The notes under the pieces are model-generated. The model was not told where the DNA came from. It saw only the letters and a list, made by a program, of their open reading frames with translations, and did no database searches. Made by a program: the position numbers and the translations under genes. From assembly GCA_035610365.1 (NCBI GenBank), contig CM069439.1, positions 2,418,001-2,482,000 of the forward strand: a DNA stretch of 64,000 bases. Reading direction: 5' to 3'. Shown here piece by piece: positions 47,151 to 59,352 of this stretch (its first letter is position 1; each line of letters starts with the position of its first letter). The DNA comes from Aquatica leii (lineage: Eukaryota; Arthropoda; Insecta; Coleoptera; Lampyridae).

Positions 47151-50100
47151 TAATTTCTATAAACTTACGTTTGCACTATTTTTTAGTATAAATTTCTGAA
47201 TTAGATGTTCAATAAATAGATTTTTCAAAATAAGGTGTATTGCCGACTTTAAACTGTTGAATTAGGGTCAATTTGACCACAAGTGGCGCTTCTAGGTATT
47301 TACATTCAGTGGCGGTTCTAGTGTGAAGTTGTAATAAGTTCACACGATGACCGACTACTGTTAAGTAGCAGGCAATACTTTTTTATTTTCTAAATCATCA
47401 TAGAACACACACCTTACACTATTCTTTTTGACGTTTTTAACAACCTAAAATTTTGTATTGTTTAACCGTTCGATTGAACATTAAAAAAACTCAAAAATTC
47501 TTCGTTTCAATTATAAAATGTTGGTAAAAAACTTTATACAATAATAACAAATATATATATATAAATTGAATAATAAACGTTTAATGTTTCCTTTATGTAA
47601 AAAGAATTTTTGACGACTAAAATTCTATTTGCAAGATACTGTACGTTTTGCGAACAAATTCCGATAACACGGCGTATTCGTACGTTCTGTTTTAAAAGCA
47701 ATTGCTTCCTACGCTATAATTATTTATGCATTTTTATTACTTTTATAATAACCGATTTGTAAGCAAAATGAACATCAGCGACACACCTGCATAATATCTG
47801 TATCTTAAATTATTTTTTATCGAAGAAAATTTGATTGTCCGTACAGTCGAGGGTAATTAAAAAATGGCACTTTTCCTAAAGCAAAAAAGTAACGTATAAT
47901 GTACGTTGCGTAATGTCTGTCAGAACGTTTAATAGATTATAGAGTTTAGATAGGCAAAAAGGTGGATCTATTCATTTTCGTAGGTAGAAAAGAAGGGACG
48001 GTGTATTGTATTCTTAATAAATGATTTATATGCATAGAGATGTATGCGGCATGTTTATTTAACTCTATGCTGACAGAATAGTCTTGACAAATTATAAAAA
48101 TAGACCGACTCGAATTAATCCTATTTTCTATTTGCTCTGCAATTTTTCGTATGCAAAAAGTGTTTACCTTTTCCACCGCTGTAGTTTTGTAACAACCGCT
48201 CGCTCCAGTTTTTTTCTCAAACTCATACATATATAGATAGGGCGCGGAAAGTTGTAAATGCACTTAACATACCTACGTAAAATAAACTTTATTGCGGTTA
48301 TCTAAAGAGGAAGAAAATCAATTAATATTTTTATCGAATACCAGCCTGTTGCGCAACAAATCGAAAAATCGCCATTTGCAAAAACACACCGAAACAAACC
48401 AATCGGTAACAACTTTGATGCGGTTGCAATTGGTATCACTAAGCATTGGTTATAAAATCTATAAAATAAATCATAAACAACTTTAATGCTGCAAAATACG
48501 CAATAAATTTATCTGCAGTGGAGTTCAGTAACTACTTTAATAAATCCTGTAGAATACTTTCTCCAATACTGACAAGAAAAAATTAAATAAAATGCAAATG
48601 ATCACTATTAAAAGTAAAGATAATTGCAATAAAATGTTGTGTAAAACATAATTACACATTGTTGTAATATATACATAAATAGCGTAAAACGTATAATTAA
48701 ATGTATAGCTTGTCTCGATAATCTCTGACACGTTAATAACATCCGCCATAAAATCATTTCTTTAATAATAATCAATTATAAACTAAATTCCAAAAAGCAC
48801 CTAAAACATGGCACAAAAGAACCTGCGGTAATTAAACCACAAATGTTATTTCTAAATTAGAATGGTTTAAGTTATTACTTCGTTTTTTGGAAAGACGCCT
48901 ATTAATTAATACTCGCAAATCAGAATATTAATTTAAGTAAAAATTTTAGCACGTATAAACGATGAGGTCAAAAAGGTCGTCCGGTCAAAAAAACTATGAC
49001 CGTTGGCACTAAAATCTCTTTGGTAAGCTTATAGCAAAATAATATAATCTTTCAAGTATTTCATTTAACAAACCCAAAAAATATATATCGGTATGACAAA
49101 TGCAGTATCAATGAATGAAATAGTAATAAGATGCTTAATGCCACATGCACAATAGATTCGAATATAACGTAAATGCTTTTTAACAGCTAACGAGTTTTAG
49201 CAGAAAAATTTGTTATTTCCTTTCTCTCTCTCAAATTTTTTGTTGTAACGTATCTGTCTAATAGTTCTTCCATAGTGGTTTCATGATTACTATTCTTGTT
49301 ATTTCGTCTGTCCTTTCTAGTTTTGTTTATTAGCGTCGATTTTGGGTTTTCCACCGTAAATCATAATAAAATAAATAATGATAAACCTGAGTAATTTTGT
49401 TTGTGTAGTTTTACTCTGTGTAAATGTGATTGTTTCTCTTAATACCGCCTTTGACTTCTAACTTTCTTATATAGATTTCGACCGCTGTTAACTGATGGTC
49501 TACTACTAGTTTCATCTAACCGGTTTTTTTGATACCGTTAAAGATTTTTAATTTAAGCATCATTTTTTATTACTATTAACAAAATTTTAAATTGATTGCT
49601 GACAACACTGAACTATAATTAGGTGTTTTTGTCATACGGTGGTTTCAGCTTCTCACATTTAAAGTGTTTCGGATATTTGATAGTTTTAGATGAAAAGATC
49701 AGCAAATTTTATTCTATGTAGAACAATCCAGTGAAAAACTTTTGTGTCGTACTAGCAAGGTTTTTGTATGTAACATCTTAGTGGGGTACATAATATCGTC
49801 AATACTGAAAAATTTCATATAAACATTTTTAAAAGTTGCAAGTAGAAATTGCACTATTAAAAACCTCGAAGAGATTAAAGAACTACGAACAAATGTTCAC
49901 GACACGTTTTGAAAAATAAAGTTTCTTGCAAACCCATTAGTCTAAATCGGTCTTTCTAAATTTGCAATTCTTGATATGGTTTCTAGAATTGTCATTGAAA
50001 AACCACTTAATCAAAGCAAGACATAATAATAAAATGAAATACCATAGCTTCTTTTTAAAACAAGATATAAGCTATATACATCTAAGAACGATTTTAGGAT

Positions 50101-53100
50101 TTGAAAGCCATAATATTAAACTTTAAAGTGTGTGCGAATTAAAAAATCTGCAACCTAACATATTAATCTAAATCTATCTATTTTATGCCTTTTAAGACTT
50201 TATATCTATTACAGTGACTCTTACTTTTCTTGTTTAAAAAAAAACACAAGATCTAAGGTATTTTGTTTTTTTGTTGAACATTATGTTTTAATAAGAAAAA
50301 AGCACTTTGCAAGTTAAAACTTGCTTAATATGTGTTATGGCACATCTGCTTCGAGTTCAACAATGAATAAGTGGTACGTTGGATTTAAACGTAGTCATAC
50401 GTCAACCTGATGTTAAATGTTCTGGTCGTCTAAATAAAGCATTGAATGAAAATTAGAAAAATGCATTTAGTTGGTTTGCTTGTTAATGATTTAGAACAAT
50501 AGTTGCATTATTTAAGCGTAATCTTTAATTTTTGCGTCAATTAGTAACAATTGGTATAATATGAAACAGTAACAGACTAATTGGAAGCAGATGAAAGATG
50601 GCTGAAGTAACTAAAGACCACGATCACCTTCAAAAGTTTTATTTTGAATCGATTGCTAATAAAAACAATGACAAGAGAGATTAAATATAATACAATAAAG
50701 GAAATGAAATTAAACGGCTGAATTTGAAAAAGAAAAGACAATGCACCGCTGTACTCGTCCATGCAATGGTAACATTGATTTGTTTGTATTACAAATTGTT
50801 TTCCCACTAATCATATTCTCTAGATATATTTACTATTTGTTTCCAAAGTTAAACAGATGACTGCAGAAAAAAGATTTTACAGTAATATAGAAGTCGAATT
50901 AAACAGGAGTTTATTTTGCAAACCTATTATTTGAAAGAGATAAACACGAAGACCATTGGTAAGTGGGTTGTTTCAAACTTAGCAAACATTATATGCTGCT
51001 AATAGAAACGTCTAAAATAAAAGCGAAGAGATAAAAATCAATGTTTATACTTTTTGGTGTATAAACGTTGATTTAAAACATCCTATCTACGTCTAGTCTA
51101 AAAACCAAAAAGCTTTTAGACCGCTAGCTCCATTACTGATATAAAATTGGTAAACCTTTATTGTGAGAGCGCATTGGTAATCAAATCCTACAAAACGTTG
51201 GAGAAGTATTAATCGACGTTCTCAATAGTACTAGCGTCTTTTTGGCCGCATTGTAAAACTTGTTCAAAGTTTTAAACAATATAATACTTTGTATTACCAA
51301 GTTAGAATAGTATAAGAAACAAATATTAGAATCTGTATAATGCCTAAAAGCTACAAGAAACGTATATTAATGTAATAACTAAAATTAATTACCACGATAA
51401 AACAAAATAGTACTAAATAACAATTTCTAGTATTATTAAAACACTGACCCAAATAAAATAACTGATTAATTCTAATTCAATTCCAACAAGAGACCCTTAA
51501 ACACTTGGAAAAATAATTTATGGTAAAATCTTTAATTGTGATAGCTTAAAAATATTTTGGAAAAACGTGCGCAAGAAGAATAAAAATTCGGGATGGGTCC
51601 TGTGTGAATCTTACATTTTATATTTTTAGAGTTTATAAATTGAAATATAACGCTTAATATTATGTCTTCAAACAAAATAACGTATACATTTTTTCTCAAA
51701 GATCTTGAAAGAACATGAATTTTTTTATATCAATATCTTTAAACGGTTTTATATTAAATAAAAATATCCGCTATTACATGAAGGTACTCCTCATTTAGTC
51801 TCGTCCTTTATTATTTCGATAATGCACTTTTAGTATGGTAACGATCAACATGTACCGAAGAGTTTGACTTACCATTAAATAATTTGCGTAATTAGTAGTT
51901 TGTAATCTAAATCAATTCAAAATATTTTTGAGCAAATCTCAGACATCTTATGTTTGACAAAATATAAACTTATTGCTATATAAAATTTAGCAACAAATTA
52001 TAAAAAACAAAAATTGATAAGTAAAAAAAAATTGGGTTTGATTCTTGGATAATTACGATACGGTTTATTCTTCTGCAAAAACCGCCTCAGGATTCTAATT
52101 ATTGAACTTCCTCGATTCGGTTTTTATTGAAGTTTTCGTTGACCTATAACCCTGTCAGTAAACATCAAGTCTGCATGACATGCGCGTCTCTTCAGAATCC
52201 TTTCTTTTATAACGTGAATCCTTATAGTAAAATACTGGATCATGTTACTGTATCGACTAAACCAACAACCAGTTAATTAATTTTTTTGCAAAAAAAACGT
52301 CAAGGTTTAAATCTGTATTGAAAGGACGAGGTGATTTCTAAATTGGTTAAAAGCAATTATAAAAAAACACGAAAAAATGAAAACAATTTTAATCATCGAT
52401 TTTTTATCCATACCTCGTAAGTTAATTGAAGAGAATAACATTGTTGAAACATTGTTACTCAGAAGTTTCAGACGTGCTTTGGTTAGAATATTTATGAGAT
52501 TTAATTGAACTTCACCGTTAGCAATAATAACGAGTAAACGCGGATAAATTTAGTAAATAGACAAACAGGCACGAGCAAAAAAGCGTATAACCAGAAAGTT
52601 GTAATTAAAACATCATTTAGAAACATAAACAACAATTACGTAAAAAAAGAAGGTAAATAAACCGCATTATATACCACTATTACAATAATAAATGACAAAG
52701 TGCGCCGGTTCCGCGGTACGAAACCTGATTTGAGTATTGAATGATTGCACCTAGTCTGAAACTAGCTAAAGAAAACCTGTTATAATAGAGTAAGTTCTAC
52801 AATAAGTATGTTGAGGTAGGTTTTAATAATGCAACTGGTTGAAGAGTAGCTTCCAAGTATTGCTGCTGGGGTGTCCCAAACAGGAATATCAACTGTAGAC
52901 ACGTGCCGGCACCCACACCACACCTGCCGCCTTCTTTGGCTCATCTGCATTATGCCACTCGTGCCTTACTATTCATGTTTAGTACTTTGTTGGCTTACAT
53001 ATTAATAAGTCAACTTGTTGACATATACTTAAACTATTCGCTCATCAATCAAGAGACCACCTCGTTCTACTTCTTATTCTTTTTTTGGACAGGATTTATA

Positions 53101-54619
53101 TAAAAACGCATACTAGTAACGCTAAGTAGGAAGTGAATTGCACTGGCCGTTTTACAATTTATGCGTATTTTTTTTGGTTTTAAATAAATGTGTGTAAAAA
53201 AGGAACGAAGGAGTGTTTGTTCGTTTATATACGGCGACAAATAAATCATGATTTTTAACAATCCTCGATTTATTAATTTACGATTGTTTATAACCGCGAC
53301 CATTAATATTAATCAATAAAATATTTATTATAAATTATGCCCTTGTACATAAAGCAATAAAATCTTTTAATTATGATAAATATAGTCGCATAGGTTTTAT
53401 AACTGCAACTAACGCAAATTGCGCATTTCTTAAGAGTGTTTTACATACCGAGTGCTAAACCTAAAATATGCTGTAAATTAGTTAAGGTGTGTTCATTTTA
53501 TACAACAAACAAAGCTTCGATATACGACTATAAAATTACATAACGTACGCTCGCGTCTCGTGTTAATTATTGCAGAACCAAAATAAATTAAGACGAAATG
53601 CCCGAACCTTCGGATAGTCAAATTAAATTCAATGGAGAGTGAAGTGGCCGAACATAAATTACCGTTTAATCTCCAATGGCTTTAAAGAGATAAATGAACA
53701 GATACCTTATTACAATATATTATTGTCGATGCCTATCTACACGCTCTAACTATGTATCCCATTTAAATGTTATTAAAATTGATGGCACACAGAAATCTTT
53801 TTTCTCAACCGTTATCTAAATGGATTTTTTATTTTATTTTGTTGTACTACCATTTCATTTTATACTTTTAAAAAACGATCACTACGTTGCGATGATGAAC
53901 TTTCGCATCAAACCTATTGAAATTGCAAAATCGTTAATAGTTTATACGATTCAGAAATATCAACGAGCAGTTGCATATTTCGATAGGTGTCACGGATTCA
54001 ACTTCAAAGAATAAAGTATTTTTTAATAAACCAAGAAATCGAAAAAAACTTCTCTAAAAGCAAAAATCTATTTATTTATATCAACTATGTATTAGCAAAG
54101 GTACTAGTAAGTCTTATTACAATAAAACAACTACAAGTGCAGGTACAGACAAAATTGTTAGTGCGGAAATTAGTGAAAAAGCTGATGAATATTACTACCA
54201 CATCAGTAAATCATTTTCAAGTACGTGCGGTTATTAAAATTAGATTTCATACATTATTCTCAAGCCCGAGTTAGGATTTGGTTATAAAAAAGTTCTAGTG
54301 CAAAAAACAAATTACCGATAGTGGAAGAACTTCAAATTTAGATATTCTGAACCGAAGTAGTGAATACATTGCTGACAAAACGTATTTTCAAGCATTAATC
54401 AAAAACAGTTTATGTTCTGTCTTCTAAATACTGTAATTACTAAATTACATATTGCCAAAATATGATTCACATTTATATAAGTCGAAAATTTAAGTAAACT
54501 AATACAAATATCAGATAGTAAAGTTAGTGAAGCTCACTTCAAAAATAATTCAAATAAGTTAAGAATGTCAATTGACAATTGTGGTGGACCATGCGATGTT
54601 AATAGTTATTTACAGTTGA
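47151..54619. other. AT-rich stretch without recognisable genes
   Basis: A fragment CAGTGGCGGTTCTAGTGTGA near 47309 resembles a hAT-type end, without a partner. Chance frames of up to 105 codons (47946-48263 minus) have no motif. Small hairpins occur at 51037-51072 (ATCAATGTTTATAC paired with GTATAAACGTTGAT) and 51097-51121. A GC-richer patch at 52860-52980 includes GGGGTGTCCCAAAC, a word common at insect transposon ends. Region 54030-54600 has scattered protein-like fragments, including KIVSAEISEKADEYYYHI, that I cannot assign; it may be an older element beside the recombinase. Confidence 0.35.
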
Positions 54620-54719
54620 GTGCGTGTAAGTGATAGTTTACAGCGCGACAGCTTTGTTTGAGAAACGAGCCCGAAGGGCGAGTTTCTCATTAGCTGGAGC
54701 GCTGTATATTCTAACGCAC
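54620..54719. repeat. Compound 100-bp imperfect palindrome upstream of the tyrosine recombinase gene
   Basis: The sequence runs GTGCGT, ACAGCGC, AGCT, TGAGAAAC, GA, GCCC, GAA, then the mirror GGGC, GA, GTTTCTCA, AGCT, GCGCTGT, ACGCAC, with short unpaired spacers. The inner 29 bp (54660-54688) form a nearly perfect stem around a GAA loop. The order of nested inverted blocks is symmetrical about 54674. It is CpG-rich in an AT-rich context and ends 229 bp before the recombinase ATG. It may be an element end or a recombination site, or the promoter/regulatory site of that gene. It has no TTAA or TA boundary. Confidence 0.7.
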
Positions 54720-54948
54720 GAAACTTGTATTAAACTTTTTGACCGACGATACTTTAAATAAATATTTATTACAATAAAAATTTATAAAAATATTTATTTT
54801 TCTATGTTGGTATTACATTTATATAGTTGGCAATCTTGCAATTTACATTTCAAATTCAATTTTAAATTTATTTAGTGTATATTCATATTTACTTATTAAT
54901 AACATACATAATAGTTTATACAAAATAAGTATATTTAAAATTAATAAA

Positions 54949-56176
54949 ATGTCGGACAGCGACAGTTTTGAAGGAACTCCGCCGGAACTGAAAAAATTAG
55001 CCGAAAGTATAAATTCGGAACTATTGCCTCAAAAATCAAAGGCTCGATATGAGGTGCAATACAGTATTTTCAAAAAATGGCGTGAAGAAAAACGAGCAAA
55101 AGTTTCTAGTGAAAATGTTTTACTAGCATACTTCACAGAACTGGTCGACAAAAATAAAAAATCATTGTGGTGTATTTACTCGATGCTGAAATCATGTATT
55201 ATTCTCTACGAGAATATTGACATTTCAAAATATGCTAAATTAATTTCGTATTTAAAAAGAAAAACAGCAAATCATATCCCTAAAAAAAGTAAAGTTTTAG
55301 AAGAACACGATGTTGCAACCTTTATTGAACAAGCTCCAGATGAAGAATTTTTACTAATGAAGGTAATTAGCTAATAAGATATAAAAACTAATGAATCTAC
55401 AAAATTCACTATAGTAAAAATATTCTTACAAATGTACTTATAACAAAAAACTCAATTTTGTTTTTTCTCAGGTAATACTAGTAATAGGAGTTTCTGGAGC
55501 TTGTCGTCGAGAGGAACTTTATAAAATGACATTAGAGGATATTAAGTACAAAGATGATATACTTTTAATTACAATCCCCATTACAAAAACAAGTACCAGC
55601 CGTACATTTGTAATTTCTAAAAGTACATGGGTGGAACTTGTCAAAAAATATATAGAAATAAGAAAAAAAATTGAAAAAATTAAAGAACGTTTATTCCTTA
55701 AATACTACAGTGGAAAATGTGTAAACGTACCAATCGGTATTAATGCAATTGGCATGATACCTTCGAAGATTGCTTCATATTTAAAGTTAGAAAACCCAAC
55801 CGAATTTACTGGGCATTGCTTCCGACGCAGTTCAGCAACTTTACTAGTTAATCGAGGTGGAGACCTTTTATCTCTAAAGCAATTTGGTGGTTGGAAATCT
55901 TCAACTGTCGCCGAAGGTTATGTTGCAGAATCTTTGAAAAGGAAAATTGACGTTGCTCAAATGATGACCGAAGAGAGTGGTGCTTCAACTTCAAAAATCA
56001 CTAAAATGATAAGCGATGTAGATCAAGTCACATCAAGAACTGAAGTTGAAGTAGAACACACTGATTCTATTTCAAATATTAATGAAAATAAATTAATTTC
56101 TGGTCTTTTTTCACATGTTCAAGATTGCAGCATTAATGTAAATGTTTACAATAATTGCGTTTTTGAAAAAAAATAG
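54949..56176 (+). CDS. Crypton-like tyrosine recombinase, two exons, apparently intact
   Basis: Exon 1 is 54949-55362 (138 codons from ATG) and exon 2 is 55472-56176 (234 codons plus TAG). They are joined across a 109-bp phase-0 intron (AAG/GTAATT donor, TTTTTTCTCAG acceptor), giving 372 residues. Residues about 20-130 form the helical core-binding domain (SKARYEVQYSIFKKWREEKR and later repeats of amphipathic helices). The catalytic domain follows: Arg in GACRREELYKM (R150/R151), a candidate Lys in IPITKTS (K177), HCFR in TGHCFRRSSATLLV (H253, R256), Trp in FGGWKSS (W279) and the nucleophile Tyr in AEGYVAES (Y288). The acidic, low-complexity tail ends SINVNVYNN. All five catalytic positions are retained and no stop interrupts the gene. 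This pattern matches animal Crypton-type YR proteins and their domesticated relatives. Cutting and rejoining DNA through a 3'-phosphotyrosine is inferred from the family. Whether it is a mobile element or a host gene cannot be told from one copy. Confidence 0.85.
55363..55471 (+). other. 109-bp intron of the tyrosine recombinase gene
   Basis: The intron starts GTAATTAGC and ends with a T-rich tract and TTTTCTCAG. Removing it joins LLMK to VILVIGVSG in frame, restoring the helix that precedes the catalytic Arg. Reading through would hit a stop after three codons, which supports splicing. Confidence 0.8.
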
Positions 56177-56930
56177 AAATAAGCACATACATAGTATTAA
56201 TGTTCTATTTAACAAAATGTTACCTTGGTGAACTCAAATGTAATTAGTAATTACAAGATTCGATGTATATATAAGCCTATTCATTTACAGGTTGCTACAC
56301 ATATACAAAAAGAAAATTGTCAGAATTATATCGAGTTGAAACTAAAATTAATAAATAATATGCTTAACATGCTTTGCTGACCAATTCATACTTACATTCA
56401 ACGACATAAAGGACACCGATTAGGAAAATCAGTACAAATGAATAAAATTGTAATTCAAAGTATTATGAAAAACTATTTACTATTACCAAAGTTTGCTTTG
56501 CCTTGTAAATTGATTAGATTTCTCTTAGCAGATAGTAGCTTTTTCAATGCCTAAAACACACTTTGAATCAATCTAAAAAGTTTGGTTAACATTAACAAAT
56601 TGTAACTACTTAAGATTTCATAACAGCAGTCGTTTCTTTTAACTGTAAATAGTAATTATTTGTTTGCTTCTGTAAATTTATAATAACCACAATATTCTTA
56701 AATATTTCAGAATTGAATTTTTTCTATAAAACATCAACTGTTGCTTACTGACCAAAGCTGTTAAGAGATGGCGCTTTTATAATAAATAAAAATTTAAATT
56801 AAAAATTCTTTATATTTTGTGCATTTGTATAATCCAATAGAGTGTAAAGTAATGTTTATTTTTACCAAGTATATTCTTTCGTACATATCAATTATATTAG
56901 ATGTTTTTTAAAGCTTACAATTTACTAACC
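56177..56930. other. 3' flank of the recombinase gene
   Basis: AT-rich sequence contains AATAAATAAAA-type polyadenylation candidates near 56350 and 56780. No other gene was seen. Confidence 0.4.
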
Positions 56931-56990
56931 ATTTTACCGCACTGTACGGTATTTTACCGCACTGTCGTAATATTGTGCGTAAAAATCAAG
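56931..56990 (+). repeat. Short direct and inverted repeat cluster 3' of the recombinase
   Basis: ATTTTACCGCACTGT occurs twice (56931-56945 and 56951-56965). Between them TACCGCACTGTACGGTA is an inverted repeat. GTGCGTAA follows at about 56976. The motifs share the GTGCG/ACAG flavour of the 54620-54719 palindrome but do not align convincingly with it. Confidence 0.5.
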
Positions 56991-57903
56991 TTACATTGAA
57001 CGTGTATAAAATTGTAAAAAACGCTTTACACTTGAGGAGGTCAAAAAATGTATTAAGCCTTTGGAGAATTTCAAGAATCAAATAATCAATCTACTTAGAC
57101 GATTGTCAATCACTTAATCGACATTAGAGGAACAAAAACATAAATCTAAAAAAAAATAAGATGAACAAAAAAACAAAAACATTTTTTTCTAAACTTTACA
57201 AACAATTTATTCGGTATAGTATCTCAAAAAAATAATTGCGTAAATTTCAACGCTATTCAGAACAAGAACTCTTTGTTTTTTTGTTTTTCATTGCTTGAGC
57301 GATAAGTTTTCATTTTTCATTTTTTTCCAATTTTTTGCCAAGTGTATCTGCTACTGCAGTCTTGTAGTCTAACAGTTTCTTGATAGTTTTTAGATATTAC
57401 CTTTTTTACCTAATTTTAATTCTATAAATTACTTCCCACACAAGTTGATAGAGTAGTAGCAATCTTGTTATTATACAATGCCACATAATACTCTCACTCC
57501 GTTATTTATTGCAATTTGTTTTCTCCTGTTGTACCTTTGCTGAATAATTTTCTAAAGTCATAGCAGAACACAGTGCTCGTGGTAGTCCAACAATAACTAA
57601 AAAGCGAATCCTTTTTTGTTAAGTAAATCATAAGAGGAACACTGATCATCCAGTTATTGAAAAAAATTTATAGTTTTTGTGTCTACAAAACAATATTAAT
57701 TCCTACTGGTCCACTTCTGAAATTTCACTTGTGTAGCTTCTTTTAAATTTTATTGTTTGTATTATTTATTAGTCCACAGAAGTAAATGGTTTACTTAATT
57801 AAATCACAATAAAATTGCCTTATTTTAACATGCTTGTCACGTTTTTGTTAACCACTATCAACTCGCTGATTATTATTATTATTATTAAAACGTAATAGCA
57901 ATT
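56991..57903. other. AT-rich stretch without recognisable genes
   Basis: An ATTATTATTATTATTATT simple repeat lies at about 57868. Nothing else is supportable. Confidence 0.4.
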
Positions 57904-57995
57904 TATGTAACAAGCGTCAAAAGTGAAGCATAGCGTAACAAACGGTAATACGACAGGAGGAGTTATGCTATGAGACTTTTGACAAAAGTAACATA
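57904..57995. repeat. Small inverted repeat, about 92 bp
   Basis: The left arm TATGTAACAAGCGTCAAAAG (57904 onward) and right arm ending CTTTTGACAAAAGTAACATA (57995) are imperfect complements over about 34 bp, including GTCAAAAGT and CATAGC(G/A)TAAC, around a 22-nt loop. It is probably a tiny MITE or an inverted duplication. Confidence 0.6.
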
Positions 57996-58156
57996 CATTT
58001 TTTTTTGTCCTACCCGTTGTACGATTTTTAAGAAAATTTAAAAAAGAATCACATTGAAAACATAATAAATATAATGTTGGTAGTACATTTATAAATAACT
58101 GAATCTGCCAAGTTCAAAATTCAAATGTTTTACTTAGTACCAACTTTTGAATATAT

Positions 58157-59352
58157 CAGTCCTGTCTCAGTAAAGTTAGCCCAACCAGAAAATACGAATT
58201 TTTTGAATTTATGTCAAGACAAAGCAAACAATTTAGATCTTTTGTATTTCCAGGTGTTATTTTATTAGTTTAAAAACATTTGTAGACATATTCAGAATTA
58301 AGTACTCCGTTAAATGCAAACAATAATATTTGACGTTGATATTGATATTGAAGAACATAATATTCTACATTTGTTGTGACAGTGAAAAATATCGTAGTAC
58401 AGCTGTTTCTGACGACATAAGAAAAGTGATAATTCAATTGCATTCAAAAGAAAAAGCTGCTACTCGAATTGGAGACACGTTTAATTTGTCACGATATATA
58501 GTGCAAAATATATAATATTATAACTCTATAAAACTAGTGGATTGGTGACTCAAAAACAAAGAACTGGGAGTCCACAAATTTACGGAGTCTGAAAAGGATT
58601 ATTGTGCAGAATTGTCGGAATACTTATGAAGAATTGACAGTTTTATGGAATCAAGCAATAGGTGAATGTTTTTCCAGAGCAACGCGTCACAGGGCGACCT
58701 AAAACCTAGAGTTTAAAACTTATAAAGTAAGTTCAAATTCTTTCTGCTTTACATCCATTTTTAACTTTAAGGTTCATAGACAAAGGAAAAGTCTTCACTC
58801 AACCGAACAAAAAACAGAAGAAAAATAGACTTCTGTGGACGAAGCAGCACAGAGCTTAGTCTCATGATCAATGGAGTTCGATAATATGGAGTGATGAAAC
58901 TCGGTTTGAAGTTAAAGTTGAGTTGGTGATAGACATATCTCTAAAAAAGTTAAAGATTGGATGTTAAAAAACAATATTTGCTTGTTAAAATGAGCATTTA
59001 ACAGTCCTGATTTTTCGCCAATCAAAACTTTGTGGCACGTTATGAAAAGAAAGCTCCGATTAGAGCGCATAAAACTGTTCTCTAGTTGTGGAATAATTTT
59101 ACAGCAAATGATTGACAAAGACGATGTAACGCAGTAATAGTTTTACTTAATTTTCGTTCATTTTTCAGTTATACCGACAACAATAAGAGTTTTAAGCATT
59201 TGTTTTTCTCTAATACCGACAATATAGTTTGATGTATAAAAAAGAATAAATAAATAAAAATTGCTTATATTAATAAATTATCGAATTGCATTAACATTTC
59301 CTGAAAGAAACGTATTGTTGTAATTTGAGCCAACTTTATTGATCATTTATAC
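58157..59352 (+). mobile_element. Decayed Tc1-like element
   Basis: The left end CAGTCCTGTCTCAGTAAAGT (58157), continuing TAGCCCA, is mirrored by the right end TGAGCCAACTTTATTGATCA (about 59326-59345). The shared inverted block is TCA(G/A)TAAAGTT(A/G)GC(C/T)CA, typical of short Tc1 TIRs. The interior holds a broken transposase (next entry). The outermost bases do not match well and TA flanks are only probable, so boundaries are approximate. Confidence 0.65.
58390..59140 (+). pseudogene. Tc1-like transposase pseudogene
   Basis: The N-terminal helix-turn-helix is readable as SDDIRKVIIQLHSKEKAATR then IGDTFNLSRYIVQNI, ending in a stop at 58515. After shifts, IIVQNCRNTYEELTVLWNQA and SRATRHR match the second HTH-to-core linker (NPRxTxxELxxxxN, SxSTxxRxL). 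RLLWTKQHRAXSHDQWSSII and IWSDETRFEV supply the first catalytic Asp (58887-58913 region). NSPDFSPIKTLWHVMKRKLR near 58998 matches SPDLNPIENLWxxLKRxL, but the catalytic Glu position is Lys. The segment with the second Asp (QDNxPxH) is missing between about 58940 and 58995. Multiple stops and shifts make it inactive. Confidence 0.8.

Noticed and set aside
47946..48263. 105-codon minus-strand frame
   Set aside because: No domain, signal or splice context; this length is expected by chance with so many frames surveyed.
52811..52830. TGAGGTAG word resembling the let-7 seed region
   Set aside because: Only the first eight or so bases match, and the flanks do not fold into a miRNA-type hairpin.
57864..57890. 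ATT trinucleotide run considered as part of an array
   Set aside because: A short simple repeat only. No CRISPR-like array of spaced repeats exists anywhere in the window.
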